Below are positions 59,605 to 64,000 of a DNA stretch of 64,000 nt, in pieces. The notes under the pieces were generated by a model. The model did no database searches, was not told the origin of the DNA, and saw only the letters and a list, made by a program, of their open reading frames with translations. This stretch comes from Uloborus plumipes. Its lineage: Eukaryota > Arthropoda > Arachnida > Araneae > Uloboridae. Position numbers and translations under genes: made by a program. Within the stretch, counting starts at the first letter, position 1; each line of letters starts with the position of its first letter. The DNA lies in assembly GCA_038373865.1 (NCBI GenBank), contig JAXGGA010000072.1, positions 124,001 through 188,000 of the forward strand, in the 5' to 3' direction.

Positions 59605-60055
59605 GTGAATCAAGTTAATGAACGACATGATTCACTGTAGCTCTGAACGCCATGTGCAATGTTATTGCTATCTTGTGCCAGCCAGGCTGCCCTTTTGAGG
59701 TGCGCTGCTTCACTTTTCCTACTGTGTACCATAATTTGGTGTGAGTCCGATTTCTACAGTATACAAGCATGCCATAGGGACCCGTTTTAAAGGCTAGGCC
59801 AACCTTTCACAGCACAGCAAAACAATCTCAAAAGGAAATGACAAGGACAGGAGAGAGAAAGTACATCCATGCCCAAGCCATGATTCCAACAGGGACCACT
59901 CCATCCCAGCCAGACATCAGAGATGTCTGGCTGGGATGGAGTGGTCCATCTCTGACCACTAGACAAAGTGGCTGGTGCGTAATATAATAAGAGCCCAAAG
60001 TGCTTTGGGTTGAATGAGGCAATCAGAGCTAAAGTGGATCAAGTCGCTTGTGAGC
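59605..60055. mobile_element. Palindromic MITE (AACGACTTGATCCA type) split by a SINE
   Basis: The left arm, with ATCAAGTTAATGAACGACAT and GTAGCTCTGAACGCC (59608-59651), and the right arm, with GGCAATCAGAGCTAAAGTGG and ATCAAGTCGCTTGTGAGC (60019-60055), are inverted relatives. They match the two arms of the intact copy at 63818-63945. The SINE between them (about 59655-59985) was inserted into the MITE loop. Confidence 0.65.
59655..59985 (-). mobile_element. tRNA-derived SINE, copy 2, with internal inverted duplication
   Basis: On the minus strand GTCTAGTGGTCAGAGA (A-box-like) is followed by GTTGGAATCATGGCTTGGGC (B-box-like), ATGGATGTACTTTCTCTCTC, AAACGGGTCCCTATGGCATG and a tail with GTGAAGCAGCGCACCTC. 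This is the order of copy 1 at 3320-3620. Between the two boxes a 26-bp segment is present twice in opposite orientation (59893-59918 and 59922-59947), separated by AGA. Together they make a perfect palindrome not present in copy 1. Confidence 0.65.
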
Positions 60056-62079
60056 TAAGGCAAACGCATTAACATTGATTTCAAAAGTGCTTCTTGATAA
60101 ATATTTGAAAGCACATAAAACAATCGATATCTTCAATTTCACGAATGTTTACATCTATATTCGAACGATACTATTTAAAAACCACACGGTTGAAAAAAAG
60201 ATAAACCAGAAGTGCTGGATTGAGGAGTTTTCTTCGTGAACTATTGTTGTTTGGTTCAATTTTGCAAGATGAGTGTTTCTAAAATAATTGATTTTTGCAG
60301 ATTTCAGGGTGCCAATTATCGTGAGACGGCCTTTAACAATTTTAAGATTTTTCCCTATCACAATGTATTGAATAAAACTGAGCTGTTTCGGGCCCAAATG
60401 TAAAGTTTTTCGGCCAAACAAAATAAAACCAAGAAGTGATGAGGAGGATCTTCTGTGCAAGAAAAGATTGAATGAAATTGGAGTTCGAAAATGGGAAAAA
60501 TGCACTGTACTGCCGGGCTAAGCGCCAAAATGGTATCTGCAGTTGCGCTCAAACTGAGATAAAACTTTTTAAAGTTTTGCGCCACCATGTATTTGATTCA
60601 GATGAAACTTTTTCAGAATTTTTTAAAAAATATTTCCCGTTCTCAAATGACTATATAATTTTGTCACAAAAAGTCAACTGGTGACGATAACTCAATTTTG
60701 TTAAAAAGTGCAGATACAACTTTTGTGCTTACTGCTTAGCACGGCAGTGTAGACATTAGAAAAAAAAGGGGGGGAGGGGGGATTTAGACGAAGAAATTTA
60801 AAATGCAGAATGATCCGAGAGTGAATCTGAATTATAAGAAACAATTCCTAATTTTTCGAAGACATAAACATACATTGGTATCCAAGATTAATTCCTCGCG
60901 AATAAAGTAATTTTTAAAACTTTGAACCTCAATGCTAAAAGCATGTTAAAAATTCGCTTTGAAAAAATATAATTCTTAAAATGTTTCTTCATTTTTTTTT
61001 CCTTCTTAAAACTGCAGTGATATACAATGCTAGGATTGATATTTCAAGATCTTGATATCGAAGGCCGTACAGTACAAAGTTTTTTTTTAACATATCAAAA
61101 AACGATATTCTTTTAAATAAATCATTTTATCAGAAAGTAGCAGTTCTAAGATTTTGTTATTGCTTTTGGTACATTTTGCTAATTGAGTACGAAAGTTCTC
61201 TCTTTCTTTCTCTCTCTCTTCAAAAAATTAAGAGATCTTGGCTTTAATTTCCGTTTTAAAAACACATCAAAACCAAGTTTTAAAAGCAAACTGTTTTAAA
61301 CAAGCATACTTTTTAAAATTAAATGTGATGTAAGATTTTCAAAAATCTCAAGAATCTTTTATAATGTTTGGATCTCCCTTAAAAAATAGCGACGGCAATT
61401 TTTAGAATAACAGAGAACTATAGGTGCTTCAACGATTATTGTTCACACATCATTATTAAAATCTCTCACTCAAAGCAAAATTCTGATTTACTTTCCGTCT
61501 TTTTTTCTTTTTTAGAAGCGTAACGTAATTTGAATCGATCAGAGTATGTAGAATATTCTGCTGAAGTGATTGAATAGTTAGAACAACGAGATTAATAATT
61601 GCTTTAATAAAAGTATATCTTATAGACTCTTAATCTTTACTAGGCTCCGAAACAGAGAGTTGTAAAAATGTCATGTTAATTTACATTGGTTACATTCCAA
61701 ACTTGATTTGTCTTTTTGTTTACGTTCAGTTTTACAGTCTTCACACTTTTATGGGTTAAGTGGAACAGTTTCACTAAAATACACAGCAGAATGCGCAGAG
61801 TACTCTTCTCAGTTACTGAACTGTTAGAATGGAAAATAATAACTGTGCAATGAAATTCCTTTTAGAATGAGTTTGCTAATTTTTTGTTTAGGAATGTCTC
61901 CAATGCTTTTTCCAAGCCCAGCTTTGGATAGATCTAAAATTTAACTGTCGTACAAATAGTTTGATTAAAAAAAAAAAAAAAAAAAAAAAACAGGGCGAAA
62001 TGCATATCCAGCTAAAAGCAAAAGATTTCGTCATAGCAAATTGAACTTCATGGGGGAAAATCTTATTTTGCTAATAAGA
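60056..62079. other. AT-rich segment, no gene recognised
   Basis: Frames of 70 to 116 codons at 60155-60684 overlap on both strands and match no family. A G-rich tract lies at 60767-60782. An A-run of 22 bases (61969-61990) precedes CAGGGCGAAATGC. Otherwise unremarkable. Confidence 0.4.
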
Positions 62080-62720
62080 GCGTTGAAATAGGTGTTTTCC
62101 GCGATAAAGCGTGGAAGAAAACCTCCTTGTTAAAGTGAGTGCGTCGCTGGCACGAGCAAATGATTAAAAAACTCTTTGCTGACTGTTCATGCACGTAATA
62201 TAGGCAAGAGTAAACGACCAGTGCGACGCTGGATTTTCCCGCTGTGAGAGAAAGTTGCGCTCGCTTAACTGCATAAACTTTCCTCTTCCCCTTTGTTTAC
62301 CTTCGGCAAAGTCTCTATTATTTTATTTGAAAGTGCCGTCAAAATTGAACGCGAGCAAAAAGGCCTTAATAAGCGTCGTGTCAAAGGGGGAGGGGCACAC
62401 CCACCTCCTGCATTCCAGATTTCCCGACAGCCCTCACGGCAAGCTCTAATGAGGACTTCCCTTCATCGATCCACAACAGAAGCTTCATGTTGACCGTGGC
62501 GGCCATGTTTGTTCTTCCCTGCTTGCTTTAAATTAGTCTTCCCTCCGCTGTTGACATCTAATTATCAGCCGGGGCCATTCAGAGCACTTTTACGCCTAAT
62601 GGTCTAATTGTCTGGAGCGCCTTCCCTTCCTCATTAATTAGCCCCTGCATCCCCAAAGTTTTCGTCACCCACGCGCCCAAATTGGAGACTTCGATATAAA
62701 TATGGGGTCTACGCCGAGGG
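62080..62720. promoter_or_regulatory. Candidate conserved noncoding element / enhancer
   Basis: Complex, GC-richer, non-repetitive DNA in an AT-rich setting. It contains several homeodomain-type cores (CTAATTATCAG at about 62559, GGTCTAATTGTC, CATTAATTAGCC), a GGCGGCCATGTT word and, near its end, a TATA-like GATATAAATATGGGG at 62693-62707 followed by GC-rich sequence. Frames of 64-66 codons overlap in it without family resemblance. Regulatory function is inferred from composition and motifs only. Confidence 0.35.
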
Positions 62721-63817
62721 ATTTTGGTAAACACGGTATTACACTCAAAAAGCAAACGTAAGGGATTGCGCTTTTAAATAGGCTTAAGAAATCGGAAAAG
62801 CAAAAACGGCTCTTATTCCCGAATGAAGGGAAAATTATTTTCGTCTCCTCTTTTCATTTTTTTTCTCTTTTGCCCCATTTTCGCTTTATTATTCCGATTA
62901 TATTTGTGATTTCGACGCTCGCTTCTTTTAACGGGGAATAAAACAATATCGTAATTTTTATCCTCGTTAAATGTAAGAAATATCGGGCTTTATATCTTAT
63001 TAGGAATGAATCTGGGATCAAGTTAGCATTTTAGGAGCTTTACCACGTCATTTAAAGGCAAAATGATTTGTTGAGAAAAACTCTTACTTATTAAATTTAT
63101 CAAAGCAATATATTTTTCAATCTCTCCTATTTTTATTTAACGTTTCTAAAGCAGTTATTTCCTAAATAAATCCAAAGCATCCCAGCAACACTTTAAAAAA
63201 AGTAAATCTTCTGTAAAAATTATTGAATATCTTTAACGATTCACTTGCAATTATTTAACGTGTCGCAACAATCTTCATAACTAAATTCAGAAAGTATTAT
63301 TATTCTTCATTTTTAATCAAGGTTTTATACTTCAAGGACATTGCAGGTCAAACGGTATAAAAATACCACTGTACTATATAGTACTTTCATACAATATGAA
63401 AATATTTAAAAATGTAAATGGTTGCATTTTTTTTCACCAAAAAGGTTCATATTTTGTACACATATTTTTCAAATTATGATCTAAAGTTTTAATTTTATGT
63501 ATTTATTTTTTTTTTTTTATCATCGATAGGCTCAAGGTTTTAAAAATTCCGATATTTAAATGGAAAAGTTATTGGTGTACTAATAATTTTTTTTTCATGA
63601 ACAACCGAAATAAGACAAATAAACCTATTTATTTTTACTTTTGTTTTATTTTTATAGGAATTTGGATTCATCAGAAACTCGTCGTGTTACGAATTTCTTA
63701 TACTCCAATAAAAAAAAAAAAAAAAGAAAACAAATGCTTATCATTCTACGTCAAGAAACTTTAATAGCAAAAATAAATTCAGTAACCATAAAATGCATGT
63801 TTGAAGCATTTGAAGAA
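62721..63817. other. AT-rich spacer
   Basis: Ordinary AT-rich DNA with short homopolymers (63506-63519 and 63709-63725). No feature is supported. Confidence 0.45.
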
Positions 63818-63945
63818 AGATCAAGTCCATGAACGACTTGATCCATTTGAGCTCTGAACGCCTCATTTAACACAAAACACTTTGAATTCTCATTACATAA
63901 GGTGTTTTGAGCTAAATTGGATCAAGTCGTTCATGGAAGTGATCT
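63818..63945. mobile_element. Palindromic MITE, intact copy, about 128 bp
   Basis: CCATGAACGACTTGATCCAT then TTGAGCT (63827-63853) is inverted as AGCTAAATTGGATCAAGTCG then TTCATGG (63910-63936), with two or three mismatches in 27 bp. The AGATCA..AGT and ACTTGATC-like bases outside extend the pairing. The loop includes ACACAAAACACTTTG. A second, SINE-split copy lies at 59605-60055, supporting a dispersed family. Confidence 0.7.
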
Positions 63946-64000
63946 GCTTTAGCTCTGAAAGCCCCATTTATGCATGTAATTACACTAAGAGTAATACATA

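Noticed and set aside
60155..60684. Overlapping frames of 70-116 codons on both strands
   Set aside because: Mutually overlapping, without domain similarity. Treated as chance frames.
61969..61990. A-run as the poly(A) tail of a processed pseudogene
   Set aside because: No coding sequence precedes it on the same strand and no target duplication was seen.

Overview
This window is AT-rich eukaryotic nuclear DNA, by eye roughly two thirds A+T. It has no bacterial-style operons. Most open frames longer than 60 codons are chance frames or pieces of decayed transposons. Its transposon set (Tc1, pogo, piggyBac and hAT elements, a Helitron and a tRNA-derived SINE) indicates an arthropod-type genome. 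I lean to a chelicerate such as a spider, but this rests on recall of repeat families and was not tested.

Only one segment looks like a host gene: a 95-base exon on the minus strand (35673-35767) with an acceptor and a donor site. Its translation resembles the stretch of an S1 (trypsin-like) serine protease between the catalytic His and Asp. I could not find the neighbouring exons, so it is either one exon of a gene with very large introns or a relic.

Layout. 1-2060: piggyBac transposase relic and a TTAA-flanked MITE. 2095-2945: a duplicated block. 3310-6352: a SINE and three copies of a TA-flanked MITE family rich in short palindromes, here called the ACAGTA family. 8370-8795: a weak MITE. 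10830-11950: a tandem array of about 190-bp units, followed by a complex, GC-richer stretch to 13260. 13743-13804: a precursor-miRNA-like hairpin. 15098-15267: a small hAT MITE. 15600-17480: a degenerate array holding another ACAGTA copy. 18254-22760: three TA elements, two of them with pogo-type transposase relics. 23890-24440: a tandem array of about 152 bp. 25591-27019: a Tc1 element with perfect ends and a broken transposase. 29880-30260: a candidate conserved noncoding element. 31490-34673: an ACAGTA copy holding a 2.8-kb hAT, which holds a 0.67-kb hAT. 34820-35440: an array of about 166 bp, then the protease-like exon. 37916-39438: two MITEs. 41412-45369: a TA element holding a 2.7-kb hAT, which holds a 0.44-kb Helitron. 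46938-50690: an array of 184-bp units holding a TA MITE and a 2.3-kb element, which itself holds a TTAA MITE. 54000-56780: GAGTCG-rich repeats holding a 2.1-kb hAT, which holds a 144-bp palindrome. 59605-60055: a palindromic MITE split by a SINE. 62080-62720: a candidate conserved noncoding element. 63818-63945: a second copy of the palindromic MITE.

The main result is a set of nested insertions with readable target-site duplications: 8 bp for hAT, TTAA for piggyBac, TA for Tc1/pogo and A^T for the Helitron. These give a relative insertion order. I found no convincing novel multigene system. The most unusual items are the protease-like exon, a hAT derivative whose two arms both encode the same transposase C-terminus, a 26-bp perfect palindrome inside a SINE, a fully paired 25-bp hairpin, and a cluster of GTTACGTCTGTAAC motifs.
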